Positions 11,311 to 21,689 of a stretch of 64,000 bases of DNA are shown one piece after another. This stretch comes from Heterocephalus glaber (Eukaryota > Chordata > Mammalia > Rodentia > Bathyergidae): contig NW_004624783.1 of the NCBI RefSeq assembly GCF_000247695.1, positions 4,707,508 to 4,771,507 of the forward strand, in the 5' to 3' direction. A model generated the notes under the pieces. That model made no database searches. It saw only the letters and a program-made list of their open reading frames with translations, and was not told the DNA's origin. A program made the position numbers and the translations under genes. How positions within the stretch are numbered: position 1 is the stretch's first letter; each line of letters begins with the position of its first letter.

Positions 11311-11344
11311 GACTGCTTTGTGCACAATCAATATTGCAGTCCCT

Positions 11345-11440
11345 TGCAAGGCATGGTGGCATACATCTATTTTCCCCAGCTCCCTGGGAAGTTGAACCTA
11401 AGCAACACAGAAATATCCTATCCCAAATAAGAAAGGCAGG
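11345..11440 (+). mobile_element. Degenerate B1 SINE
   Basis: 'gcaaggcatggtggcataca' through 'gctccctgggaagttga' and 'cctatcccaaataag' is a diverged, shortened B1 on the + strand. Confidence 0.6.
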
Positions 11441-11631
11441 GAGGAAAAAGAAAATCCTAGAACGTGTCTAAAGGCATTTCAACTAGGGATCAGATAAGCA
11501 AACTGGTAAATCCATACAATGACATACTTCTTGCTAATAAAAAGTGATACAACAATAGCAAATGTGCTACATTAAGTAAAAAGCGGTCAGATTCAAAATG
11601 CTACATAATGTATTATTTCATTTATTGACTG

Positions 11632-11713
11632 TTTTTTTGGTACCGGGGATTGAACTCAGGGCCTTTCACTTGCAAGGAAGACAGCTTAAACCACTGAGCC
11701 AGGTCCCTGGCCC
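11632..11713 (-). mobile_element. ID SINE (antisense)
   Basis: 'tttttttggtaccggggatt' to 'ccactgagccaggtccctgg' is a full antisense ID. A related 'attgac' flank appears on both sides, consistent with a target duplication in the L1 3' UTR. Confidence 0.9.
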
Positions 11714-11747
11714 ATATTGACATTTTCAAAAACAAACTATAGAAAAT

Positions 11748-12534
11748 GTACTAGTTTATTTTCCATTTCTATAATAAAATAATTGAGGCAGAATAAGTTA
11801 AAAAGAAAATAGGTTTATTTAGCTCATAGTTTTGGAGGCAGAATGTCCAAACAGCATGGTAGCAGCTTTGGTGAGGGCCCTGCATTACATCATGGCAGAT
11901 GGCAATCATACTGATACCATGTGCAGAAGGAAAAGATCACACAACGAGCTAGGAAACCAGAGGGAAGGGAGGAGGTATTCTTCTCACAAGAACTGAGGTC
12001 CTATGAGAACTACACCAAGCCCTTCCAAGGACAGTGCTGACTCCCACCAAGCCAAAAGTCCCAGCAGCTAAATGGATGCAACTGGAGACCATACTCTTAA
12101 GTGAAATAAATCAAACACACATGTTTAAGTACCACATTGTTTCTCTGCTGTGAGAAACCAAAAGTATAAACAAGGACCAAAATGTATAATAGCTATTGGG
12201 AAATGGGAAGAAAATGTTCAAATGGGAAGAGGAACAAGGAAGGGGGGAGGGGGAAAGAAGGAAGGGACAAAAAAAAAGAGAGAATAAAAGGAAATAATGA
12301 AAACAAAGCTTTTGTAAATAAGGAGGGGAACAGAGGTTGAAGAGAGGGGATGGGAAGGGGGGGGAAGAAAGATCTATCATGTACAGGTACAAATTCCCTA
12401 TGATGAATGTTATCGTTATGTATATCTAAAATTACCAATAAAAATTTTTTAAAGTCCCAGCAGCTCTTAACCTTGCCACACTGGGGCCCAGCTTCTGACA
12501 CATGTCCCTTAAGGGACACACCACATCCAAACCA
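11748..12534 (-). mobile_element. ERVL-MaLR-type LTR (antisense) interrupted by L1
   Basis: 'tttccatttctataataaaa' to 'ggtttatttagctcatagtt' and 'tggtgagggccctgcatta' is an antisense MaLR LTR. Its last part ('gacacaccacatccaaacca') lies at 12466-12534, after the inserted L1. It is the same class as the element at 1900 but not a close copy. Confidence 0.6.
12070..12450 (+). mobile_element. 5'-truncated younger L1, 3' UTR only, with exact target duplication
   Basis: The 15-bp 'aaagtcccagcagct' occurs at 12055-12069 and 12451-12465. Between them is an L1 3' terminus opening 'aaatggatgcaactggagac', with a polypurine G-rich stretch (12226-12372) and the end block 'ctatcatgtacaggtacaaa' to 'attaccaataaaaat'. 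The copy is about 380 bp, so severely 5' truncated. The minus-strand open frames of 90-108 residues over it are translations of polypyrimidine DNA and not genes. Confidence 0.88.
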
Positions 12535-13318
12535 TAGATGGAACAGAAAAGAATTGGTGATTTCCAGGGATTAAGGGGAGATCTGATTCCCATTGGTTTG
12601 GGGGAAAAATTGAATGGTGATGAGTTGACTCTGTATTTTTATTGTGGTGGTAGCTATACAACTATTTGCACCTTTCAAAACTTAAAACCATAAACTGAAA
12701 AGAATAGATTTTCCTACATTACATTAATACCTTCATTTTTAAATAAAAACAATGAAAATGACATTAACCATTTGAAAAGATACACAGCCTTGCTCACAAA
12801 AGGAAAATGCAAACTCAACTACCCTGAGATACTATTTATCACCCATCAGATTCCCCACATCCCTAAAATCCAACAAGACATCCTGCTGGAGACAGTATGA
12901 AGAAATAAGCACCCTCCTGTGTTGCTGGTGAGAATCTAAACCAGGTATGTACTCCTATGGAGGGGACTATATCAAAAATTAGTAAAATCACATATTTATT
13001 TATTCTTTGACTCCAAAATCATTATTGTAGGCATCTTAAAGAGACATCAGTAGAAATGCAGAGACATATATGCACAATTCTATTCATTGTATCAGGCTTT
13101 GTAATAGCAAAAGCCTAGAAGCCAGCCAACTATCCAACAGTAGAGAATTGGCTGAATAATGTAGGGTACATTCCCACTATTATGAGGTACAAAAAGAAAT
13201 GGCCTCACTAGTGCTATCCAGGTACATTGCTAAGTGAAAAAGGTAAGGTAGAGAAAAACAGGTGTGGTATGCTAACATTTTATCTAAGAATACGCAAGGG
13301 ATTATGAACATAAGAGTA

Positions 13319-13490
13319 TTTTTTTTCAGCACTGAGGATTGAAGACAGGGGCACTGAGCAAAATCCCCAGCCATTTTTATTTTGAGACAGGGTCTCATTA
13401 AGTCACCCAGGCTGGCCTCAAATTATGATCTTCCAGCCTCAGCTCCCAAGTAGCTGGGATTATAGGAGTGCACCACTATGCCCAGTTTAC
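13319..13490 (-). mobile_element. B1-dID composite SINE (antisense)
   Basis: From the T-run, 'cagcactgaggattgaagac' is the antisense ID-like half. 'gagacagggtctcattaagt' to 'gtagctgggattataggag' is the antisense B1 half. The order ID-B1 on the + strand equals B1-ID on the minus strand. The ID half is internally shortened. Confidence 0.8.
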
Positions 13491-13521
13491 AATTTTACCT
13501 ATATTAAACATAAATAATAGA

Positions 13522-13612
13522 GGGCCGGGGATTTAGCTCAGTGGTTCTGTCACCTGCCTCACAAGTGCAAGGTGCTGAATTCGATCCCCGGTACCAAATA
13601 AATAAATAAATA
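13522..13612 (+). mobile_element. ID SINE, near-consensus
   Basis: 'gggccggggatttagctcag' to 'attcgatccccggtacc' followed by (AAAT)n. Flanks 'aaataatag' on both sides form a target duplication. It lies within an L1 3' UTR. Confidence 0.92.
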
Positions 13613-13760
13613 ATAGAAAGATAATGCATAAAAACACTTAAATTGTCACCTATAAGTGGAGAAAATATGGAGGAAACAGAAATAGAAGCCAGGCTTTGTA
13701 GAATATGTGAACTATTTAAATATTTTTCATAATTATAAGAAAATTATAAATAACTTTTAA

Positions 13761-14389
13761 ATATTAAAAGCAGATATATATGAAACTAATTTAACTTAAC
13801 CAAAGCTATGTTCATTGGCAAAATTAACACAAAGGAATTATCCAAGTAAATTAACTAAACAACCCTAATGGGAATAGATAGACCAAAAAAGAAACAAGAC
13901 AATCCTAAAATAAATATGAAAAAATCAAATGAGTGGAAAAGGTTAAGTAAAAGTCTGTAGCCCCAAATTTGAACTAAAAACAGTAGTATGAATTCATGAT
14001 ATAATATATCTTTTTTTAATTACATATTTCCTAGCTTTGTCCACTGAAAAGCCTTATGAACAATAACTAATCCAAAAGCTCCTTATCTCTGGATTATGAT
14101 ATTCAAACACTATTTCTCCTTAAAAGAAACCAGCACTCCTTGAAGCAGTTGATTCCAGGTTAAAGCAGGGAATGTTATAACAAGGGCCAGACATTTTGTC
14201 ATAAAAGGAAAAAGGGAATCAAAAGGACTTAGGGAACAACCTAGAGAGGATTAGATTATACTGGCCAAAATGTGGGGCAACTAATTAGAAGCTATGGCAC
14301 AGGAAATTTTCTAGTAAATTCACACATAGATAAGAAGGATTGGAGGATGAAAACTTCAAAAGCACAAAATTGAAGCCTAGAGAAAATTG
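13761..14389. other. AT-rich noncoding stretch, probably decayed LINE
   Basis: No gene seen. Composition and scattered phrases suggest very old L1, but I cannot place them in an L1 map. Confidence 0.35.
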
Positions 14390-14625
14390 ACACTTTTCTA
14401 GCAGAATTTACACAGACTGACCCAAGAAAAACGGAGTATACACTAGAGTAATGGAATCAGTTGTTAAGTCATTCCAATGGAGATGGGAAGTCCCTGAGCC
14501 AGAATGTCTCGTGAACACATTCTACAAAAAACATAAGAACTAATGTCAGTATTATTCAAACAGTTTAAGGAAATATAAAAAGGAGGAAAATTTATCAAAT
14601 TATGAAGTTTTCAAAATATCAGTCC

Positions 14626-14710
14626 CAGCTGGGGATTTAGCCCAGTGGCACCATGCCTGCCTCACAAGAGCAAGGTCCTGAGTTCAATCTCTGGTACAAA
14701 AAAAAAAAAT
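14626..14710 (+). mobile_element. ID SINE
   Basis: 'cagctggggatttagcccag' to 'agttcaatctctggtac' then A-tail. Flanking 'atcagtccca' and 'atcagttcca' are a slightly diverged target duplication inside L1. Confidence 0.88.
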
Positions 14711-15290
14711 CAGTTCCAAAATCAGACAAGGATATTACGAAAAAGAAGCATGAGATAGTACTATATTTTCTCAAGAATAGCATGAGAAAGAAACAAGTCA
14801 ACCACATTTATGCAAATGGATGTGAAATATTAAATATAATTTTAACAAACTGAATCAAGTGTGTAAAATTAAAATACATCAACTCCAAGTAAGATTTATC
14901 ACACAAGGGCAAGCAAAGTTCAATACCGGGATGTCTACTAATACAATAAGCCACATTAAAAGAGGAAGGTAAAAAACAAAACAAAAGAACCCTACATAAT
15001 CAACTTAACAGTGACAGAAAAATCTTTTGCTTAAAAAAACACTAGGGACATATAAAACTATAAATAGATGAGACCTTATAAAACATCACACTTCTAGTGA
15101 AAGTATTTATTTTTCAAATCAGGAACAAGGTGAGGATACCACTTTCCTTGCTTCTACTCAATTTTTACTAAAAAGTATAAAATTGTAAGTGTTCACACTT
15201 GATATAATTTCCAATAGAACACCAATGACAATGTTTTTAATAATTAAAATTAATGATAAAATTCATCAAAGGTGGGGGATATGGGGCCGG

Positions 15291-15374
15291 GGATTTAGTT
15301 CAGTGATTTTGCTGCTTGCTGCACAAGTGCAAGGACCCAAGTTTGATCTCCAGTACAAAAAAAAAAAAAAAAAA
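15291..15374 (+). mobile_element. ID SINE, 'cctgctgcgcaagcg' subfamily
   Basis: 'ggccggggatttagttcagt' to 'agtttgatctccagtac' with an 18-base A-tail. Target duplication 'gtgggggatatg' / 'gttgggggatatg' flanks it. The core 'cttgctgcacaagtgcaagg' followed by 'accc' marks the second ID subfamily. Confidence 0.9.
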
Positions 15375-15410
15375 GTTGGGGGATATGAAATTGTTATACA
15401 AAAATGAATC

Positions 15411-15495
15411 GGGCTGGGGATTTAGCTCAGTGGTGCTGCCACCTGCCTTGCAAGCACAAGATCCTGAGTTCAATCCCTAATACCAAAAAAAAAAA
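15411..15495 (+). mobile_element. ID SINE
   Basis: 'gggctggggatttagctcag' to 'agttcaatccctaatacc' plus A-tail, only about 40 bp downstream of the previous ID. Core 'cctgccttgcaagcacaag' places it with the first subfamily. Confidence 0.9.
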
Positions 15496-15579
15496 TCATA
15501 ATCCCATACATCAGCATCAAATAGAAAAATTTTAAATGTTCTTTACAATAGCAAAATCGAATTATAAAGTGTCTATAGT

Positions 15580-15690
15580 CTGGCCTTGTGGCACATGCCT
15601 GTAGTTCAAGCACTCTGGAGGCTGAGGTAGGAGGGTTTCTTCAGCTCAGGAGCTTAGGGCACCCTGAGAAACCTAAAAAAAACCCAGATT
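15580..15690 (+). mobile_element. B1 SINE
   Basis: 'ctggccttgtggcacatgcc' to 'ggaggctgaggtaggagg' and 'accctgagaaacctaaaaaa' is a diverged B1. Its A-rich tail seeds the adjacent GGAA microsatellite. Confidence 0.75.
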
Positions 15691-15796
15691 GGAAGGGGAA
15701 GAGGGAAGGAAGAAGGAAAGAAGGAAGGAAGGAAGGAAGGAAGGAAGGAAGGAAGGAAGGAAGGAAGGAAGGAAGGAAGGAAGGAAAGAAAGATAA
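15690..15796 (+). repeat. (GGAA)n / (GAAG)n microsatellite
   Basis: About 100 bp of nearly perfect tetranucleotide 'ggaa' units grown from a B1 tail. It yields Lys-Glu-Gly repeats on one strand and Ser-Phe-Leu-Pro on the other, which are artefacts and not proteins. GGAA arrays can bind ETS-family factors, but nothing here shows use. Confidence 0.95.
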
Positions 15797-15815
15797 AGTG
15801 TCTAAGAATCTAACA

Positions 15816-16008
15816 AGTGGAGTGTGGTGCACACACCAATAATCCCAGCTACTCAGGAGGCTGAGGCAGGAGAATGACAAGCTCAAGGCCAGTGTGAACA
15901 ACTAGTGAGATCGTGTCTCAAAAATAAAATTAAAAGGGCCAAGGATATAGCTCAGTGATAGAGGGCCCCTCAATTCATCCCTCAATGCCACAAAAAAGAA
16001 AGAAAAAA
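15816..16008 (+). mobile_element. B1-dID composite SINE
   Basis: B1 half 'gtgtggtgcacacaccaata' to 'agatcgtgtctcaaaaata', then ID-like half 'gggccaaggatatagctcag' and 'caattcatccctcaatgcc', then an A-rich tail. The ID half is internally deleted, as is usual in this family. Confidence 0.82.
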
Positions 16009-16102
16009 ATCTAACAATAGATGTGGAAGAAACAATTCTTAATGCCATTGAAGATGACACAAACAAATTGTAAAATAGTCAATGTTAAAGAATAGGAAGA
16101 CT

Positions 16103-16186
16103 GGGCCAGGGATTTAGGTCAGTGGTGCTGCACCTGCCCCATAAGTGCAAGGTCCTGAGTTCGATCCCCAGTACCAGAAAAAAAAA
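16103..16186 (+). mobile_element. ID SINE
   Basis: 'ctgggccagggatttaggtc' to 'agttcgatccccagtacc' with A-tail. First-subfamily core, with one deletion in the anticodon-loop region. Confidence 0.9.
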
Positions 16187-16793
16187 TAATAGGAAAACTA
16201 AATATCAAAAATATACATTTTCCCTGATCAAAATATAATTTAGTGAAATTCCAGTCAAAAGCCCAAAAGATTTTTTTCATGGAAATTCTTCATTTCCACG
16301 GAAAGTGAATAGCCAAGACTGATAAAGAGGAATCAGGTGAATAGGCTTCCTTATCTGAAATCAACACTGTTAAATAAGGTTTAGTCATCAAGACAGTGTG
16401 GAACTGGCCTAGAGAGGGAGAATTAGATTAATTAGAGAAAATCAAGAGTCCAAAAAAGAGAACCATCTACATAAAAATAACTGAACATATGGCAGGTGAA
16501 TTGCAGATATTAGGAGTGAGGATGTAATATGCAGTAAACACTATCAAGGTAACTATCCATATGGACATATAATTGTTTTCATTCCCAACTCACACCATAC
16601 ACAAAACATCAGTTGCAAGTGGATTAAGACTTATGCTGCAAAGCATAACTTTAAAACTTTTAGACATATTTAAAATGTAGGAAAGTAAAACAGATAAACA
16701 CGCAAGAAATTTCTTAGCAAGACACGAAAAGCGTAAACTGTAAAAGGAAGCATTGATAAATGTAACCAGGTTAAAATTAAATTTAGAGGCATC

Positions 16794-16908
16794 AAAAGGC
16801 ACCATAAGGGCCGGGGATTTAGCTCAGTGGCTTCGCTGCCTGCTGCGCAAGCGCAAATGCAAGGACCCGAGTTCGATCCCCGGTACCAAAAAAAAAAAGG
16901 CACCATAA
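16794..16908 (+). mobile_element. Young ID SINE with perfect 14-bp target duplication
   Basis: 'aaaaggcaccataa' occurs at 16794-16807 and 16895-16908, exactly flanking an ID that is close to consensus ('gggccggggatttagctcag' to 'gttcgatccccggtacc'). A 'gcaaat' insertion sits in the core beside 'gcgcaagc'. A box and B box are intact. It belongs to the 'cctgctgcgcaagcg' subfamily and is one of the youngest insertions in the window. Confidence 0.95.
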
Positions 16909-17889
16909 ACATGATGAATAAATAAGTCATAGTCTTAGAGAAATTATTTGTAAGACATATAAACAATATAGAAATTGTAGCTATATTATATAAGGAACTT
17001 CTACAAAGAATAAGACAAGCTACTCAACAGAAAAATTGGTAAGAATATGAAGAGAGATACATTAAAGAATATAACCGTGTGTTCAAGAACAGCTTGTTTC
17101 TTAAATGCTCAACATCACCATAAGACAGAGAGTGCAAATTCTAACCACAGTATAATTCCATTTCATAACCATCAGATCAGCAACAATTTTGACACTATCA
17201 GATCCTGGCAGCATATGTTACGATAGTTCTTATATGGTGCTTGGGAAAACCACTTCAAAGAAAAACTGGGCACTGTCTAATAGAGCTTAGAATGCTTATA
17301 ACCCATCACTCAGCAATTCCATTCCAAAATGCATCCCCTAAAAACTCTTCTACACATGGTCTAGGGGACATTGATAAAAAAAAACCAACTATTCCAACAC
17401 TGACTGTAACAGTGAAAACTGCAAATAACTTAAATGTCCATCAAAAAGTAGATGATTGTAGCAAACTGATTCAATAGACTACTACACCACCATGAAAATG
17501 ATTACACAAAAGGTATAGGCATCAATTCAACAAATTTCAAAAGCTATAATTTTGAGTTTTAAAAGGCAAGGTATAGGAGGATAAGCACAGCTTGATAGCA
17601 CCATCCTATTTAAATAGTTTTATGATATGCAAAACAATCCTAGAGATTATTTAAGGAGACATATATTCACAGTGGGGATATAGACAGGAGAATAATAAAC
17701 ACCAAACTCAAGATAATGGTGACTTCAAGGAAGTGGGCAGAGCAGGGGGAATGTGAGAGAGAACAAGTGTACACAGGGGGCTTTGTAATCTTTTTGCCTT
17801 TCAGTGAGGACCAGGCACATGGTATTGTTTTGTGTTCTGTAGCTTTTGGTATGGCTGAAATTGTTTTAACTTTGCTTCTTTAATTTCGC

Positions 17890-19335
17890 TTTTTTTTATT
17901 TTTAGATAATTACTGATTTGCAGGAAGTTACGAACACAAAACAGAAAGGTTCCCTGCACCCTTCACTCAGTTGCCCCCAGGGATTATGTGTTACCTAACC
18001 ATGACGTAATACCAAAACAAGGGTATTGGCTTTAGTACACGTAGGTGTGCAGTTCTGTGTGTGAAGATTCCTGTCATCCCCACTGAAATCAAGATATAGA
18101 GCTAGTTCATAACCACAAAAGTGTCCCTGCTGCCATCCCTTTAGAATCACACCTGCCTTCCCTCCTGTCCCCACCATCTCTGATCCTTGGTAACCACTAA
18201 TTTGTTCTCCAATGCTATACTTCTGTCACTTTTTAAATGGTATATAAATATCATGCAACATGTGACCTTTTGAGATTGTCCCTGTTTTGCTCAGAATATC
18301 GCCCCTGAGTTCCGCCCAAGTTTTCTTGCACATGAATAATTCTTTTTCATTTCTGAATGGTAGTGTGTGGAATACATGTATCACACTCTAATTAGCCATT
18401 AGACTATTGTACAACATTTTCATTGTTTCCGGTTTGGAACTGTTGCAAACAAAGCCACTATGTCCAATTATGCAGAGGTTTGGGTGAATATAATTTTATT
18501 TTTATTTCTTTAGAATAAATGCGTAAGAGACTTTTTGGTAGGTTATATGATAAATGTATTTTTTAAGGAAACTGGCAAACTATTTTCCAGTTTTTCCCCC
18601 ATAAGCAATATCCAAGAGGTACAGTTAATCCATGTCCTCCACAATAATTAGTATTGTTATTATTTTTATTATTCATATTATTTATTATTTCTGTTGTTCT
18701 GATGGGTGTGTAGTTATAGCTTGTCATAGTCTTAATTACATTTACTCACAACTAGTGATGCTGAACATTTTCTCATGTGTTTACTTGCTATCTGTATATC
18801 TTCTTTGAGAAAATGTCACTCTATTTCTACTGCACATTTTTTGTTTGTTTTTTTAATGTTGAGTTTGGGAAGTTTTTTTATGTAGTCTAGATATGAGTCC
18901 TTTGTCAGATATGTGGCTTGCAAATATTTCCTCCCAATCTGTAGCTTTTCTTTTCATTCCCTTAACAACAGCTTTTACACAGTGCAAAAGATTTTTAATT
19001 TAGATGAAATTCAATTTATAAATTTTTTTCATTCTTTGGATAGTGCTTTTTGTGTCATGTCTAACAGTGCTTCTCTAGGTCCTACATTTTCTTCTAAGCA
19101 TTTTATAATTTTGTAATTTATATTTAAATATATAATCTATTTTAGCTCATTTTTGTACAAATTTTTACATTGTAAGGTTAGTCAAGGTTTCAGAGTTTGT
19201 GGGTTTGGGTTTTGGTTTTTATATTTGTTTATTTCACCTATGACTACCCAATCACTCCAATAACATTTGTTGAAAAGACTACACTTCCTCCATTAAATTA
19301 TTTTTCCACTTTTTTCAAAAATCAATTGGCATACA
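17890..19335 (-). mobile_element. Old L1 3' region (antisense)
   Basis: Antisense 3'-UTR phrases run in reverse order. They include 'ttggtaaccactaatttgtt' (18188), 'tttctgaatggtagtgtgtg' (18350) and 'aatttagatgaaattcaatt' (18997). The last matches the antisense of the L1 3' region near the ORF2 end. It lies tail-to-tail with the + strand L1 ending near 17870. Confidence 0.68.
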
Positions 19336-19339
19336 GTTT

Positions 19340-19850
19340 AGAAAGAAATTAAACTGTTCCTACCTGCAACAGACATAATCTTCTATGCAGAAATTTCCAG
19401 GAAATCAACAGCTAAAATGCCTAGAATGAGCTCAGCAGGGTCACAGGATACAAAATCAACATGCCAAAATCAGTTATAATTCTGTCTACTAGCAATGAAC
19501 ACATGGGGGCTGGGGCTGGGGCTCAGTGATAAAGCACTCGCCTAGCATCCGCCATGAACACATGGATACCAAAACTAAAATTACAATACTATATATAATC
19601 TCTCAAAAATAAGTGGAATGCTCAGTCATAAATCTAAAAAGATTAACATGGATTTATATGCTGAACACTACAAAACACTAATGAAAGATTTCAAAGATCT
19701 AATTTAAGTGGAGTGACATACTGCACTCATGAATTCGAAGAGTCAACAGAGTAAGATGGCCATTCTTTCCAATTTGTTATATAAGTATAAGTTTGATGCA
19801 ATTACTACCAAGAGATCAGTGTATTACAATTTTTTTTAATTTCTTAAAAC
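19340..19850 (+). mobile_element. L1 ORF2 fragment
   Basis: 'gggtcacaggatacaaaatc' (19439), 'tctactagcaatgaacacat' (19484), 'gctgaacactacaaaacact' (19660) and 'ttgatgcaattactaccaag' (19793) follow the order of L1 ORF2 downstream of the reverse transcriptase core. A truncated ID interrupts it at 19507. Confidence 0.75.
19495..19565 (+). mobile_element. Tailless, 3'-truncated ID insertion
   Basis: A perfect 12-bp 'atgaacacatgg' lies at 19495-19506 and 19554-19565. The 47 bp between them are the 5' half of an ID ('ggctggggctggggctcagt' to 'ctcgcctagcatccgcc'). The element has the A box but no B box, no 3' half and no A-tail. L1 ORF2 continues cleanly across it. Confidence 0.82.
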
Positions 19851-21689
19851 AACCAGTTTTTTACTGATTTCAAGTGAAAGAAAGGGTACCTGTATGTTTC
19901 TGAACATGTATGCATATGCAAGTACAGGATTAGGGCTTAATTCAATTCAGTGAAATACAGCCCATTGTTGTACTTAGCTATTCATGGGATGAAAATAAGT
20001 TGAAAACCCCTCCCTCCCCTTTAAGTTCAGCTTATATGAGATACAAAGTAGAGTTGCATGAAAGAAAGAAGTTTGTGGATCACTGTACATCACAGCTATG
20101 TTGCTTTCTTTGCTTCCTTCCTCTGCCTTCAGCTCAGACCACATGGGAAATAGGTCTCACCCTCCCGCTTTCCCTCAGCACAAAGCTGAACACAGAAGAG
20201 GTCCTCAGTAAGTTCTAAGAATTGACTCTGAATCTAGTCACTTTACTCTGTAACTTTCCCTCTGGCCTCTGTGAGGCTACGAGAGATCCATTATCTACTC
20301 AGGTGATTTGAGATCCACACCGTCCTCTTCCGTGCCTCCTGCCCAGCCAGGAATGGAGTTTATTCTTTTATCTCCTTCAGACAGCTGTTCTCTGCCTCCA
20401 CATTCTCACTGGCACACAAGTGTCCTGGTCTCATTATGGAGCACTCATTAATATTCACCACAGGTACACTTGTGGGTGGCCTCTGTACCCACAGATGAGT
20501 CTAGACTTCCATAAATATCAGTGCAGAGAAAAGCAAATTAAAAATCAGTTGTAAGTCAACCAGGAGGGCACAGAGCCCTGAAGTGGAGCCCCAAGTCATC
20601 AGGTTGAGGGAAGCATCTAGAGTATTTTGACTGTGAAACCACTCACAAGTCAATGTGACAGAAGATCCTACAAGGAAGTCAAATTCTATTAAACAGCCGT
20701 TGTTAGCGGTGCATGGAAATTGTGTTAGTTGATCACCCAAATATAACTCACAAGACTTCTTTGTTCACATCCCAATCCAGAGGTCTGGATGCTATGTACA
20801 TACAGCCATGATTGGACCCTTGAGTTCTACTACTAGCTTCAAGACAATCTGAAATCCTATGCAATTGTTCATATGACACTCACTGCCAAAACACTGGCTT
20901 CTGGCTTTACTGATGGTGCTGGATATGAGGCCAATATAGAAATCAATAAGTATTTACTACCCTCTGATTACCAGGTACTGTACTAAACACATTGGTAGAT
21001 AAAAAGTCAAACAAGTTATGGTATCTGCTCTCCAAGATCCTACAATCTAATGTCAGGGGGAAAGAGCTATCCCATAACAAATAACTGAGGATGTCTTTAA
21101 TAATGCACTACCTTTAGCAGGTAGGTTAGAAAGGGAGTGATCAGAAAAAATAAAAATGTCAAGGTAGACTTCATAGTCAGGGAAGACTTCTTTCCTGGAT
21201 CAGGCTTCCAAGGTGGCTGGTGATTGGATGGATGGAGCAAACAGAAGCTAGAGCAGGAGGAGTTTTCCAGCCCTACAAAGGGAGGGGGCCAGTCCCCCTA
21301 GCTGTTGTGGCCACTTTCAGAGCTACTTTGGGTTGCGCTCATGGTCAGTAAAGAATACATGGAAATGACAGCCATCTGGCTGATCCAGATGGAACCCTTC
21401 CCCATTGGTTCTCCCTGAAACTTAAGAAGATCAACTGCCGACCCCTCAGAAAATTACAACAGATTGGTAAAGGAAAGATAGATTTGAGCGTAAGATCAAC
21501 TCAAATTCATTGCTTAAGCAACCTCAGGAAAGTTACTCTTCTTCTCTGAGCTCCATTCACTTTATGTGCCAAATGGGACTTAGAATGGTACCAAACTCAT
21601 AAATAAAATAATGCACACACACTGCCTGGAACATAAGACATACTTCATTAAAAAGTAATTCTGGTACTATTGTCTTGTTCAGTCAGCTT
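19851..21689. other. Unannotated noncoding stretch
   Basis: Nearly 1.9 kb of unique-looking sequence with no gene recognised. Open frames at 20000-20218 and 20501-20740 are short, unsupported and without domains. Confidence 0.4.

Larger units (their letters stand above)
11450..12760 (+). mobile_element. L1 3'-UTR copy split by LTR and younger L1
   Basis: L1 3'-UTR-like sequence ('gtaaatccatacaatgacat', 'ctacattaagtaaaaagc') occupies 11450-11740. It resumes at 12535 with 'aattggtgatttccaggga' and 'gggagatctgattcc', which belong to the same UTR. Between them lies an antisense LTR, itself split by another L1 3' end. An antisense ID sits at 11632. Confidence 0.55.
12780..13760 (+). mobile_element. 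L1 3'-UTR copy
   Basis: Ordered phrases include 'gcaaactcaactaccctgag', 'tgttgctggtgagaatctaa' and 'atccaacagtagagaattgg'. 'ttgctaagtgaaaaaggtaa' follows, as in the sense-strand 3' UTR of old L1s. The copy is split by an antisense B1-dID at 13319 and an ID at 13522. Confidence 0.65.
14390..17870 (+). mobile_element. Old L1 copy, ORF2 to 3' UTR, with many SINE insertions
   Basis: ORF2-like sense text runs from 'cacattctacaaaaaacata' (14517) through 'aggaacaaggtgaggatacc' (15120) and 'ccagtcaaaagcccaaaag' (16251). 3'-UTR text follows: 'ataacccatcactcagcaat' (17297) and 'aatgtccatcaaaaagtaga' (17432). At least seven SINEs interrupt it. No frame longer than about 80 residues survives. Confidence 0.6.

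Noticed and set aside
12111..12519. Minus-strand membrane-like proteins (Phe/Leu/Ser/Pro-rich)
   Set aside because: They translate the antisense of the L1 polypurine 3' UTR.
15588..15901. Lys/Glu/Gly-repeat and Ser/Phe/Leu-repeat proteins
   Set aside because: They are translations of the (GGAA)n microsatellite and B1 sequence.
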